From the NCBI GenBank assembly GCA_011390465.1, contig JAABSH010000034.1, positions 1-41,321 on the forward strand: 41,321 nucleotides of DNA, written 5' to 3'. Shown piece after piece: positions 23,709-31,432 of this stretch. The position numbers and the translations under genes are program-made. How positions within the stretch are numbered: position 1 is the stretch's first letter; each line of letters begins with the position of its first letter. Source of the stretch: Desulfobacteraceae bacterium. Lineage in GTDB: Bacteria; Desulfobacterota; Desulfobacteria; Desulfobacterales; Desulfosalsimonadaceae. The notes beneath the pieces were generated by a model, which worked only from the letters and a program-made list of their open reading frames with translations, was not told the origin of the DNA and did not search any database.

Positions 23709-24869
23709 TTATAAAGCCTCCAGCCTCCGGCAGGCCGCTTCAATAATGGCATCTTCTCTTGCGAAACAAAACCGGACCAGACAGGTGCCGCCGGTTTCAT
23801 AAAACGCACTGCCCGGCACGGACGCCACCCCGGTTTTTCGAAGAATGTGCATGGCTTTTTCATAGGGTGTGGTGCCGCTAACGGCAGTGGTATCGGCCAG
23901 CACATAATAAGCCCCCTCCGGAACATGCGGGGCCATCCCGGCCCGGTCCAGGGCATCACAAAGCATGTCCCGCTTTTTCTGATAGGCAATGCGGGTTTTT
24001 TCATAATACGCAGCCCCAAGTTCCTGCAGCCCGCCGGCGACCCCGGCCTGGAGCGGGGCCGGCGGGCAGACATACACCAGATCATTGAACTGGGCCGCAG
24101 CCGCGGCCCAGGTTTCATTACACGCCAGGTACCCGATCCGCCACCCGGTGATATAAAATATCTTTGAAAATCCTGAAATGGTCACGGTCCGGTCTTTGAT
24201 TTTTTCAATACTTCCCGGACTGACGTGTGCTTTGCCGTCATAAATAAACTGCTCGTAAATCTCGTCCGTAAAAACCATCAGATCATGGGCAATACTGAAA
24301 TCGGCAATGGCATCCAGCTCCTTGCGGGAAAAGACCTTGCCGCAGGGATTGGCCGGCGTATTGATCAGGATTGCCCGGGTGCGGGGGCTCACCTGTTTTT
24401 CCAGATCGGCAATTGAAAAATCCCATGCCGGCGGCGCCAGATTTGCCGGTACCGGTTTAATCCCGAGCATTTTCAATGTATTGACATGATACCCATAGTA
24501 CGGCTGAAACACCACGCATTCATCCCCGGGATTTAAAAGGGCCAGGCAGGCAATGTAAAAGGCGCCTGTGGCGCCGGCAGTGGCCACGATATTTTTTTCC
24601 GGGTCTGCATCAATTTTATTATAATGACGCAATTTTTCACTTACCGCCGCCCGGAGCACCTCCGTGCCCAGATTACTGGTATAAACATTCTGTCCCTGGG
24701 TCATGGCCTGCCATGCGTGTTGCCGCACCGACGCCGGCACCGGCAGGTCGGCAATGCCCTGGGCCAGATTGATGCCGCCGGCGTTCCGGCATTCAAAACT
24801 CATGGACCGGATTTCAGACTGGCGGGTGCCGGTGGCGATTTGACTCAAATATTTTTTAACATCCGTCAT
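23709..24869 (-). CDS. Class I/II pyridoxal-phosphate aminotransferase
   Basis: The 386-residue protein has the fold-type I aspartate aminotransferase layout: GGINLAQGIADLP, TAGATGAF, NTPANPCGKVFSRKEL, Asp202 in FTDEIYEQFIYDG and the cofactor Lys236 in SGFSKIFYITGWRIGY. RFCFA near the C-terminus supplies the carboxylate-binding Arg. It belongs to the subgroup containing broad aspartate, alanine and aromatic/methionine aminotransferases, and the substrate is not fixed. AAAGGAGG six bases before the ATG is a strong ribosome site. A weak promoter (TTGACA at 24918-24913, 16 bases, TAAGCA) may drive it divergently from the radical SAM gene. Confidence 0.9.
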   Translation of the reverse strand: MTDVKKYLSQIATGTRQSEIRSMSFECRNAGGINLAQGIADLPVPASVRQHAWQAMTQGQNVYTSNLGTEVLRAAVSEKLRHYNKIDADPEKNIVATAGATGAFYIACLALLNPGDECVVFQPYYGYHVNTLKMLGIKPVPANLAPPAWDFSIADLEKQVSPRTRAILINTPANPCGKVFSRKELDAIADFSIAHDLMVFTDEIYEQFIYDGKAHVSPGSIEKIKDRTVTISGFSKIFYITGWRIGYLACNETWAAAAAQFNDLVYVCPPAPLQAGVAGGLQELGAAYYEKTRIAYQKKRDMLCDALDRAGMAPHVPEGAYYVLADTTAVSGTTPYEKAMHILRKTGVASVPGSAFYETGGTCLVRFCFAREDAIIEAACRRLEAL

Positions 24870-24930
24870 GATGTTTCCTCCTTTATTGTTTGCTTATCAG
24901 ATCCGTCTGCTGTGTCAACCCGGCACAGTC

Positions 24931-24959
24931 TTGACACCTGTTGCCGCCTGGCATAAATT
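24931..24959 (+). promoter_or_regulatory. Predicted promoter for the radical SAM gene
   Basis: TTGACA (24931-24936), a 17-base spacer and TAAATT (24954-24959) lie in the 136-bp divergent gap, giving a start near 24966, about 40 bases before the ATG. Confidence 0.5.
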
Positions 24960-25005
24960 TTCTTACCCTAATTTCAACATCTTAAAAAGTGTGGAAAAAT
25001 AAAAA

Positions 25006-26628
25006 ATGCCGACCTTTCGCGCCCAAAAAACCCCTTTGGTATCCGTTAATCCCGGCGGTGACATAACCGCTGTGGTGGCTGTGCCGCCGGTGGCGGATTT
25101 TTACTTCACCCGGCACCGGTTTTCCGGCCTGGGTCCTGAAATTGTATCCACCCTGCTGGGCAAAAACGGCTGCAAGGTGCAGGTTTTTAATTTTCCCGCG
25201 CAATGCAAAAAAGGCCGTAAACTCCCCTTGCCTGAAGCCTTTAACCATCTAAAACCCCATATCATTGAAAATGAAGTCGGCGGCGGCGCCTGGTTTACCC
25301 GGTTTCAGGCCTTTGGCCCGCCCCTTGTCACATGCGCCGACCAGATGATTGCCGCCGGTCCGGACATTGTCTTTATTGCCTGTTTTGCCTTTTGTTACGC
25401 GGATACGGCCCTGGCCCTGGCGGCGGCGTTTCGCGAAAAAGCACCGGAAATTCCCATTGTGGTTGGCGGGGCAGGCGCCAGCGCATATCCGGAATTTTTT
25501 CTCCGCCATCCATCAGTTGATTATGTGCTTGCCGGGGAGGCGGAAATTTCCATTCCTGAATTTATTCGTGCCTTAAAAAACAGCCCGGAAAATTTATCCC
25601 GGGTTCCCAACCTGTATTATAACGATGGAGCAGACACGCTTGCGCCGTTTGAAAAACGCCATACCCGGGCCGATGAAACCCGATTTGTGCTTAAAAAAAC
25701 CCACGAAACCCCAAAAACCCTCTATTTTTCAACCTCGCTGTCCCGGGGATGCATTAAAAAATGCCGGTTTTGCGCCAATTTTCTCTGCCACGGCCGGGCC
25801 TTCCGGGTCATTCCCATCGACACCATTAAAAAAGCACTGGCAGAATTTCCCCTGCCGGCAGATGCTTTTCACAAAACCGTTCACGTTAATTTTGAAGACG
25901 ACAACCTTCTGCTGGCACCGGACTATTTTCTGGACGTGCTGTCCGCGTTCAGGAATAAATTTCCCCAGGCCCGGTTTCTGGCGGAAAACGGTCTGGACTA
26001 CACCCGGATGACACCGGCGCTGGTGGGCCGCCTGATCCGTAACGGCATCACCCAGTTCAACCTTTCCATTGCCTCCACCCACGACTTTATCCTTGAAAAA
26101 CAAGCCCGCAAGGCGGAACTGCCGCTTTATGAACAGATGGTCCGGATGTTATGTCAGGCAAAAATCCGGTGCATCACCTATTTTATCTGCGGTTTTAAAG
26201 ACGACACCCCCCGAACCGTGGCAGAAAACATCGCCTTTCTGGCCAAACAACCCACCCTGATCGGGATTTCCCTTTTCTATCCCGTGCCCGGTATTTATGA
26301 TTTTACCGACAAAACCCGGTTTGACGCCGGGCCGCCGGGCCTGTGCGCGGGATCGGCCGCCTGGCCCTGGAACGGCTCCCTTACCACGGCCCAGATGATC
26401 ACCGCCTTCCGGTTGTGCCGGTTTGTGAATCTTTTAAAATCCACTGCCCGGACTCCTGCAGAAGCGGCCCTGGTTCAAAAAATCATGGACACCCGCCGGC
26501 TGCACACCCTGGTCCGGGAAAACAAAACCCACACTATTGTGCCGGTTCCGGAGGCAGACATCCCCATGGTGAACCTGTTTTTTGATCAGTTTCCCGGTGC
26601 GTTCACGGTGCTGCCCTATGAATTTTGA
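25006..26628 (+). CDS. B12-binding-domain radical SAM protein
   Basis: The 540-residue protein has an N-terminal cobalamin-binding-like Rossmann domain (about 20-190, with DIVFIACFAFCYADTALALA and PIVVGGAGASAYPEFFLRHP, then VDYVLAGEAE). The radical SAM motif is CIKKCRFC (Cys249, Cys253, Cys256), a CxxxCxxC coordinating the [4Fe-4S] cluster that cleaves S-adenosylmethionine. A barrel follows with FEDDNLLLAPDYF and ENGLDYTRMTPALVGRL. This is the BchE-like/class B methylase family layout, and members methylate unactivated carbons or carry out rearrangements. I cannot name a substrate, and no biosynthetic cluster surrounds it. The ribosome site is weak (GTGTGG). Confidence 0.88.
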   Translation: MPTFRAQKTPLVSVNPGGDITAVVAVPPVADFYFTRHRFSGLGPEIVSTLLGKNGCKVQVFNFPAQCKKGRKLPLPEAFNHLKPHIIENEVGGGAWFTRFQAFGPPLVTCADQMIAAGPDIVFIACFAFCYADTALALAAAFREKAPEIPIVVGGAGASAYPEFFLRHPSVDYVLAGEAEISIPEFIRALKNSPENLSRVPNLYYNDGADTLAPFEKRHTRADETRFVLKKTHETPKTLYFSTSLSRGCIKKCRFCANFLCHGRAFRVIPIDTIKKALAEFPLPADAFHKTVHVNFEDDNLLLAPDYFLDVLSAFRNKFPQARFLAENGLDYTRMTPALVGRLIRNGITQFNLSIASTHDFILEKQARKAELPLYEQMVRMLCQAKIRCITYFICGFKDDTPRTVAENIAFLAKQPTLIGISLFYPVPGIYDFTDKTRFDAGPPGLCAGSAAWPWNGSLTTAQMITAFRLCRFVNLLKSTARTPAEAALVQKIMDTRRLHTLVRENKTHTIVPVPEADIPMVNLFFDQFPGAFTVLPYEF

Positions 26629-26654
26629 CAATTGACAATAACCCACCTGAGCCC

Positions 26655-26683
26655 TTGACCCGGGCCCGTGATTTCTTTATTCT
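26655..26683 (+). promoter_or_regulatory. Possible promoter for the downstream membrane-anchored protein
   Basis: TTGACC (26655-26660), a 17-base spacer and TATTCT (26678-26683) lie 57 bases before the ATG at 26740, which has AAAAGGACC as a ribosome site. Confidence 0.35.
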
Positions 26684-26739
26684 GAAAATAACCATTGATT
26701 TTGACGGCACGCCTCAACCCTTAAAAGGACCTTTTAATA

Positions 26740-27684
26740 ATGGAAAACACTCTTTTGCCGGCCACTGGTTCCACTGAAAAAAAAATTGTCATTTTTATCG
26801 TTCTGGTCATTGTTGCGGGTGTCTGCGGCTTTGCAGGATACCGGCAGGCCATGAAATGGCATGAAACCAGTCTTCAGGCTGTCCGGGACCGGCATCAGCA
26901 CGAGCTTGACCGCGCCACGACAGCCCTTCGTGATGAAATCCAAACCCTGCAGGACAAACTGGCCGGCCAGGCCCCGACACCGGTGGGTGCGGATCGCATG
27001 GAAGACGTTTTTGGCCCGAAACCCGTACCGGCGAAAACGCCTGCAGCAGATCAGACATGTTCGGCACTTAAACAGAAGGTTGATGCCTTTTTTAATTATC
27101 TTGCCCCGTATTGCGATACCGCTGACAGCGCGGCTCCGGCCCATCCCCGGGAAATATTCAACGATATGATGCTGGCCCTGGCAGCCAGTCCGCCCCTGGT
27201 TGTGGGCGAAACCCGGGATATTATCAGCTTAAAACACAATCTGGCCCATTTTTTCCGGGTGCTGAAAAAAGACAGAATTGAGTTGATCAAAAAAATTCTC
27301 ACGGCAGAAGCCGACGTACTGGAACCTGCCATGGCGAATTTTTACGCCTATTATATCAGCTGCGACTGCTGCAACCCCTCGGCGGATGTCTGCTTCTCTC
27401 TTCCCACCCTCTATGAATACGCAGGGTTTTTCACCAGCACGATTGCCGGCAAAAGTTATCTTTTCCGACGGCCTTCCACCATCCGGAGCCTGATGCAGTA
27501 CTACGCGGTGCTGATTCTGGACCGGGCGGAAACAGAGGGTGAAAACCGCTACGGCATTGATATCCGGCCCCATATCGATCTGGCCCTGGACGCGATCCGC
27601 AGCCGCAGCGACCTGATCTCTCAGGAGCGCTATATTGATGAACTCTCGGAGCTGAAGGAGAAATATGCAGTTCAATTTCATTAA
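26740..27684 (+). CDS. Membrane-anchored protein with a Cys cluster, function unknown
   Basis: I do not recognise this 314-residue protein. One N-terminal transmembrane helix (15-33) is followed by a short coiled coil (36-76), a Pro/Ala linker (77-104) and a helical domain (105-314) with a cysteine cluster CDCCNPSADVC (Cys208, 210, 211, 218) plus Cys107 and Cys125. The domain is probably periplasmic and could be disulfide-bonded or bind metal. Its architecture of anchor plus coiled coil resembles the 289-residue protein after guaA, but the sequences differ. Its TAA stop lies inside the left end of a 109-bp inverted-repeat element, so the present C-terminus may have been set by that insertion. 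Confidence 0.7.
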   Translation: MENTLLPATGSTEKKIVIFIVLVIVAGVCGFAGYRQAMKWHETSLQAVRDRHQHELDRATTALRDEIQTLQDKLAGQAPTPVGADRMEDVFGPKPVPAKTPAADQTCSALKQKVDAFFNYLAPYCDTADSAAPAHPREIFNDMMLALAASPPLVVGETRDIISLKHNLAHFFRVLKKDRIELIKKILTAEADVLEPAMANFYAYYISCDCCNPSADVCFSLPTLYEYAGFFTSTIAGKSYLFRRPSTIRSLMQYYAVLILDRAETEGENRYGIDIRPHIDLALDAIRSRSDLISQERYIDELSELKEKYAVQFH

Positions 27685-27789
27685 CTTAGGCTATATGCGT
27701 AGGGGAGGGGTTTATCCCCTCCCGGCATGGGTCTCCTTTTTCGCGGGAGGGGGTAAACCCCTCCCCTACATTGAAACCTCTTAAGTTAA
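27681..27789. repeat. 109-bp G-rich palindromic element (MITE-like)
   Basis: The outer ends TTAACTTA (27681-27688) and TAAGTTAA (27782-27789) are inverted. Inside, arms at 27699-27724 and 27744-27769 match as inverted copies at 25 of 26 positions (GTAGGGGAGGGGTTTA... type), with a 19-base loop. There is no open frame of its own. A minus-strand ORF across it (27686-27961) is only repeat sequence. Confidence 0.75.
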
Positions 27790-27879
27790 CGACATTGATA
27801 TGCAGGTTAGCCGAATTTGACGGCATTTTCGCCGCTGTATGAACCAATAAGAAATTCCCGTTCATAATATTTTTTATCC

Positions 27880-27935
27880 CGCAGAGGCGCAGAGCTCGCT
27901 GAGATTTTTTTCTCTGCGAGCTCTGCGCCTCTGCG
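27880..27935. repeat. Palindromic (CGCAGAGGCGCAGAG-type) interspersed repeat, copy 1
   Basis: Arms 27880-27904 and 27911-27935 are inverted copies at 24 of 25 positions around six T. A diverged relative built on CACAGAG instead of CGCAGAG is at 29858-29937. In RNA either strand would form a 25-bp hairpin. No protein is encoded. Confidence 0.75.
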
Positions 27936-28037
27936 CGAGATAAGATCTTTTTAAAATGCACTTATTTGGCAGTCCAAATCAGACTTTTTTACAGTGCCAT
28001 CAAATTTATCTTTAAAAATTCAAGCATTCAAAACAAG

Positions 28038-28092
28038 GCCCTACAATTTTGTATTATAAAAACCTGAAAAATACAAAAATGTAGGGCTTTTT
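28038..28092 (+). terminator. Strong Rho-independent terminator in the pre-amt gap
   Basis: The arms 28038-28055 (GCCCTACAATTTTGTATT) and 28070-28087 pair at 17 of 18 positions around a 14-base loop and are followed by five T (28088-28092). It lies about 350 bases past the stop at 27684 and before the amt promoter. It may end that gene's transcript, or a small RNA, before amt. Confidence 0.75.
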
Positions 28093-28184
28093 CTATTCCC
28101 GCCGCTCCTTATTTTCATTTTCAATTTTTTTATTATAATTAATTTCAAATAGTTAAAATTATATTTCCCGCTTTTCCATCCTTG

Positions 28185-28200
28185 TGGCACATCCCTTGTA
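28185..28200 (+). promoter_or_regulatory. Sigma-54-like promoter for amt
   Basis: TGGCAC (28185-28190), five bases and TTGTA (28196-28200) match the -24/-12 consensus TGGCACNNNNNTTGCW, with one change (T for C in the -12 GC). It lies about 110 bases before the amt ATG. Ammonium transporter genes are often controlled by NtrC and sigma-54. No clear NtrC palindrome was found upstream. Confidence 0.6.
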
Positions 28201-28310
28201 TTATCTTACATCAGAACAGATGAAAATCGATTTACAACAGCTTCATCGTCAATTTTTAAAAACCGATTTCCATAAAACCAAATTATAAACCGGATCAGGA
28301 GGATCAACCC

Positions 28311-29720
28311 ATGAAATTTATCAGTTTTTTGCTTGTTCTGTGGATCACCGGCGTTTTAACGGCAGGGGCGGAAGAGGCCGTCATCAGCCCGGAAACCAAC
28401 AAAGCCGCCATTGACGCGGTACAGAGCCACGCGAATTATCTGTGGACCCTTATCGGCGCCATTCTGGTCTTTTTTATGCAGGCCGGGTTTGCCCTGGTTG
28501 AGGCGGGTTTTACCCGGGCCAAAAATGCCATCAATATTTTAATGAAAAACCTGATGGATTTTTCCATGGGGTCCCTGGCCTTCTGGGCGGTGGGTTTCGG
28601 CCTGATGTTCGGGGCGTCAAAAACCGGCTGGATCGGCACATCCGGATTTTTCCTGAGCGACTATACCCCTGGGGGCGACGCCTGGGTGCTGGTTTTCTGG
28701 CTGTTTCAGGCTGTTTTTGCCGCCACCGCCGCCACCATTGTGTCCGGCGCCATGGCAGAGCGAACCAATTTTGTGGGCTACATGATCTACAGCGTCATTA
28801 TTACTGCTGTGGTGTATCCGATTTTCGGCAGCTGGGCCTGGGGCGGGCTTCATAACGGCGGCGGCTGGCTGGAAGGCTTGGGATTCATCGACTTTGCCGG
28901 CTCCACTGTGGTTCACTCCATCGGCGGCTGGGCTGCTCTGGCCGGGGCCATTGTATTAGGCCCGAGGCTGGGAAAATATACCCGCGACGGCCGGACCCGT
29001 CCGATTCTGGGGCATAACATCCCCCTGGCCGGACTGGGTGTCTTTATCCTGTGGATGGGCTGGTTCGGGTTTAACGCCGGTTCCACCACTGCGGCCTCCA
29101 CGGACATTGCCATGATCGCCGTTAACACCAACCTGGCGGCGGCGGCCGGGGCGGTGATGGCCATGGTTGTCTCATGGATCAAATTCGGAAAACCCGAGGT
29201 GAGCATGAGCCTGAACGGGGCCCTGGCCGGGCTGGTCGGAATTACCGCGGGCTGCGCCAATGTGTCTCCGGCCAGCTCCGTGCTCATCGGGGCAGTGGCC
29301 GGCGTACTGGTGGTGATGTCTGTGCTGTTTTTTGAAAAAATTAAAATCGACGATCCCGTGGGCGCGATTTCGGTTCACGGTGTCAACGGGGCCTGGGGCA
29401 CCCTGGCCGCCGGTATCTTCAACATGGGCGGCACATCCGCCGGCATTGTCGGCGTTCAGCTGCTGGGCATCGGCGCGGCGTTTTTGTGGAGTTTTGGCGC
29501 GTCATTTATTCTGTTTAAAGCCGTGGATCTGGTCGTGACCCTGCGGGTATCTCCGGAAGAAGAAATGGAAGGGCTGGATTTTTCAGAGCATGGGGGCAAT
29601 GCGTATCCGGATTTTGAAATTTCCTCGTACGCCAACACCCCTGTGGGAGGCAGTCCGACCGGAGGCCTGCCCGCATATGCCAAAAAACCGGGATTCACAA
29701 AAAGCCGGGTGCCTGTGTAA
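28311..29720 (+). CDS. amt: Ammonium transporter, Amt family
   Basis: The 469-residue protein has a cleavable-looking N-terminal signal (1-20, ending LTAGA-EE) and eleven hydrophobic membrane segments. The Amt motifs are clear: ILVFFMQAGFALVEAGF, the twin pore His residues His202 (STVVHSIGGWAAL) and His356 (GAISVHGVNGAWGTLAAG), and FGFNAGSTTAA. A cytosolic tail of about 50 residues ends the protein. Trimers conduct ammonium across the inner membrane. AGGAGGAT gives an excellent ribosome site. Unusually, no glnB/glnK PII gene follows; instead 277 bp of repeats lies downstream. The sigma-54-like promoter suggests induction by nitrogen limitation. Confidence 0.96.
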   Translation: MKFISFLLVLWITGVLTAGAEEAVISPETNKAAIDAVQSHANYLWTLIGAILVFFMQAGFALVEAGFTRAKNAINILMKNLMDFSMGSLAFWAVGFGLMFGASKTGWIGTSGFFLSDYTPGGDAWVLVFWLFQAVFAATAATIVSGAMAERTNFVGYMIYSVIITAVVYPIFGSWAWGGLHNGGGWLEGLGFIDFAGSTVVHSIGGWAALAGAIVLGPRLGKYTRDGRTRPILGHNIPLAGLGVFILWMGWFGFNAGSTTAASTDIAMIAVNTNLAAAAGAVMAMVVSWIKFGKPEVSMSLNGALAGLVGITAGCANVSPASSVLIGAVAGVLVVMSVLFFEKIKIDDPVGAISVHGVNGAWGTLAAGIFNMGGTSAGIVGVQLLGIGAAFLWSFGASFILFKAVDLVVTLRVSPEEEMEGLDFSEHGGNAYPDFEISSYANTPVGGSPTGGLPAYAKKPGFTKSRVPV

Positions 29721-29760
29721 AAAAATATGGTTATCTGCTTCCCTCAATCTGCCGTGTTTT

Positions 29761-29815
29761 TATCGGGATCGGGATCGGATTCGATAGCGATTTCGATACC
29801 GATACCGATTTCGAT
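29761..29815. repeat. NNATCG hexamer palindromic repeat, copy 2
   Basis: GGATCG units (29765-29778) face an arm that reads on the opposite strand as AAATCG, GTATCG, GTATCG, AAATCG, CTATCG. It is built from the same degenerate hexamer alphabet and inverted layout as 2974-3042, but in different order and number. It lies 40 bp after the amt stop. Confidence 0.8.
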
Positions 29816-29857
29816 GACTGAACAAGCGAACCGGATAAGCAGATAAAAAAATTAATA

Positions 29858-29937
29858 AACCACAGAGGGCACGGGGAGCACAGAGATGAATGACTGCAAA
29901 AAACTCTTTCTCTGTGTTCTTTGTGAACTCTGTGGTT
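29858..29937. repeat. Palindromic (CACAGAG-type) interspersed repeat, copy 2
   Basis: AACCACAGAG (29858-29867) and CTCTGTGGTT (29928-29937) are exact inverted ends. Inner CACAGAGA (29879-29886) and TCTCTGTG (29909-29916) are also inverted, leaving an unpaired centre. It is related to the element at 27880-27935 and encodes no protein. Confidence 0.65.
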
Positions 29938-29997
29938 AAAACAGCTCTTTGTTATAAAAACAAGAGATTGCCGATCAACTTGCGATTCACAAAACCG

Positions 29998-30825
29998 TCA
30001 TTTTTTCAAACTGATCTCTTTTACCCGCATGCCGAACAAAAACATCTTAATCCATGCCATGCCCAGCTTCAGAACTGCCACATCATCGGATTTCAGTTTC
30101 ATGCGCAACTGGGACACAACTTTATAGCGTTTCAAAAAACTGCTGTTTAACACAAAATCCCGAAACGCGTCGATATTATACACCGCCATAAAGGCCATTT
30201 TGCCCTTTTGGCCATCCGGGCCTTCCCCGCCAAACGGATCATTTTGAAACAGCCGGGCCACTTCGGCCCACTGCACGGTCATCTGATTGTAAAACGCCGC
30301 CTCCTGATCCGCTTCCCAGGAAGACAGGGTCCACACACTTTTTTCAAACCGGCCCTGACAAAACTCCGGGGGCCGGAAAAAATGCACCCGCCGGGTCTGA
30401 TTTTTTGCCGCGTCAAAATAGAGCCCCTGCTCCACCGGAAACGCCCGGCAGGTGTAAGGCCGGTCCGGGTACACCCGGCACCCGGCATCCGAAAGAAACG
30501 GACAGGTCTTTTCATCGTTATCCGCCATCCGCAGCATCACATCCGGAAAAAAATGCCCGGGCCGCACAATAATGTCCGTGTGCTGGTCGATAAATTCAGC
30601 CGACGACATGGACAGATGCTTTTTAAGGCGGACAATATCATAGGGGTTTAAAAAAAAATTGAGATTCCGGCAGCACAGATTAAAACAGGACACGCCGGGG
30701 TGGCAGGCAAAGGAAAATGTATCTGAACTGGACAGCATCCGGCCGCGGCCGGCAACCGGTGAATCCGGAAAACGCTCTGGTACCTCTGAAAACTCGGACA
30801 AATCATTGACTTCTACATATTTCAT
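29998..30825 (-). CDS. YkgJ-family cysteine cluster protein (putative zinc/iron-chelating)
   Basis: The 275-residue protein carries the YkgJ pattern: Cys41, Cys47 and Cys51-Cys52 in CHPGVSCFNLCC, then CPFLSDAGCRVYPDRPYTCR (Cys108, 116, 126). These probably bind a metal. The family is widespread but no activity is established from sequence. A C-terminal 100-residue part with no Cys is specific to this longer form. Its ATG overlaps the stop of the upstream YkgJ paralogue by four bases (ATGA), so the two are coupled and might form a heteromer. It is the last gene of the dgt-ykgJ-ykgJ unit. Confidence 0.85.
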   Translation of the reverse strand: MKYVEVNDLSEFSEVPERFPDSPVAGRGRMLSSSDTFSFACHPGVSCFNLCCRNLNFFLNPYDIVRLKKHLSMSSAEFIDQHTDIIVRPGHFFPDVMLRMADNDEKTCPFLSDAGCRVYPDRPYTCRAFPVEQGLYFDAAKNQTRRVHFFRPPEFCQGRFEKSVWTLSSWEADQEAAFYNQMTVQWAEVARLFQNDPFGGEGPDGQKGKMAFMAVYNIDAFRDFVLNSSFLKRYKVVSQLRMKLKSDDVAVLKLGMAWIKMFLFGMRVKEISLKK

Positions 30826-31421
30826 AAAATCTTTTCCATACCTTCGGCCAGCATCCGGGCCACGGTTTTTTTGATTTTTGCCGTATACCCGGTATGTTTG
30901 CGCACGTCTTGTTCCAGTTTCCCCAACTGCCGATAAAACGACGTGCGGTCAAACACAATATAATCGTGCTTGCCACACCTGGCATCAAATTCATGACACC
31001 CGGGACTGCGGACCCGGCCCTGCACAGGATGCTGAAATTCATGGGGAATGCCGTGAAGCCGGCAGATCATGGGACGAAACGGATACAGGCGGCACAGGCC
31101 GTCTATGTTTAACGGGCACATCACCCGGGAAATGCCGGCGGATTTTTCCGCCCGGGCCACTTCACGATTCACTTCTTCCGCCCGGTCCGTGATGGCTTTC
31201 TGCTCAGCCGGTGCCAGGCCGGCAAAGCCGTTGCGCAGATACAAAAATTCAATCAGGGTATGATGGTAAAACCGGGTCAGGCAGCAGTTGTCCGCGCACC
31301 CATTGCAGTGAAAGCCATACGCTTGTGCTGCCGCATCATAGGCCTGATCCATTTCCGCGTAAAGGGTTTCCAGGACATCAAAAAACGGCGCGAATCTTTC
31401 AAAAAGGCGGGATTGCGGCAA
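30822..31421 (-). CDS. YkgJ-family cysteine cluster protein, short paralogue
   Basis: The 199-residue protein has Cys39, Cys42, Cys46 and Cys47 in CNGCADNCC, then CPLNIDGLCRLYPFRPMICR (Cys102, 110, 120). This is the same metal-ligand order as its neighbour, though the proteins otherwise differ. CHEF (near 142) and CGKHDY add further Cys. AAGGAGC seven bases before the ATG and an 11-bp gap from dgt indicate one transcript. Function is unknown. Confidence 0.85.
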   Translation of the reverse strand: MPQSRLFERFAPFFDVLETLYAEMDQAYDAAAQAYGFHCNGCADNCCLTRFYHHTLIEFLYLRNGFAGLAPAEQKAITDRAEEVNREVARAEKSAGISRVMCPLNIDGLCRLYPFRPMICRLHGIPHEFQHPVQGRVRSPGCHEFDARCGKHDYIVFDRTSFYRQLGKLEQDVRKHTGYTAKIKKTVARMLAEGMEKIL

Positions 31422-31432
31422 AAAACGCTCCT

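Noticed and set aside
27686-27961. 91-residue minus-strand ORF
   Set aside because: It is composed almost wholly of the G-rich palindrome and the CGCAGAG repeat, has no ribosome site and its codons reflect repeat sequence rather than protein.
27964-27979. ATTTGG/CCAAAT hairpin as terminator
   Set aside because: The stem has six AT-rich pairs; although T residues follow, it is too weak, and the strong terminator lies at 28038-28092.
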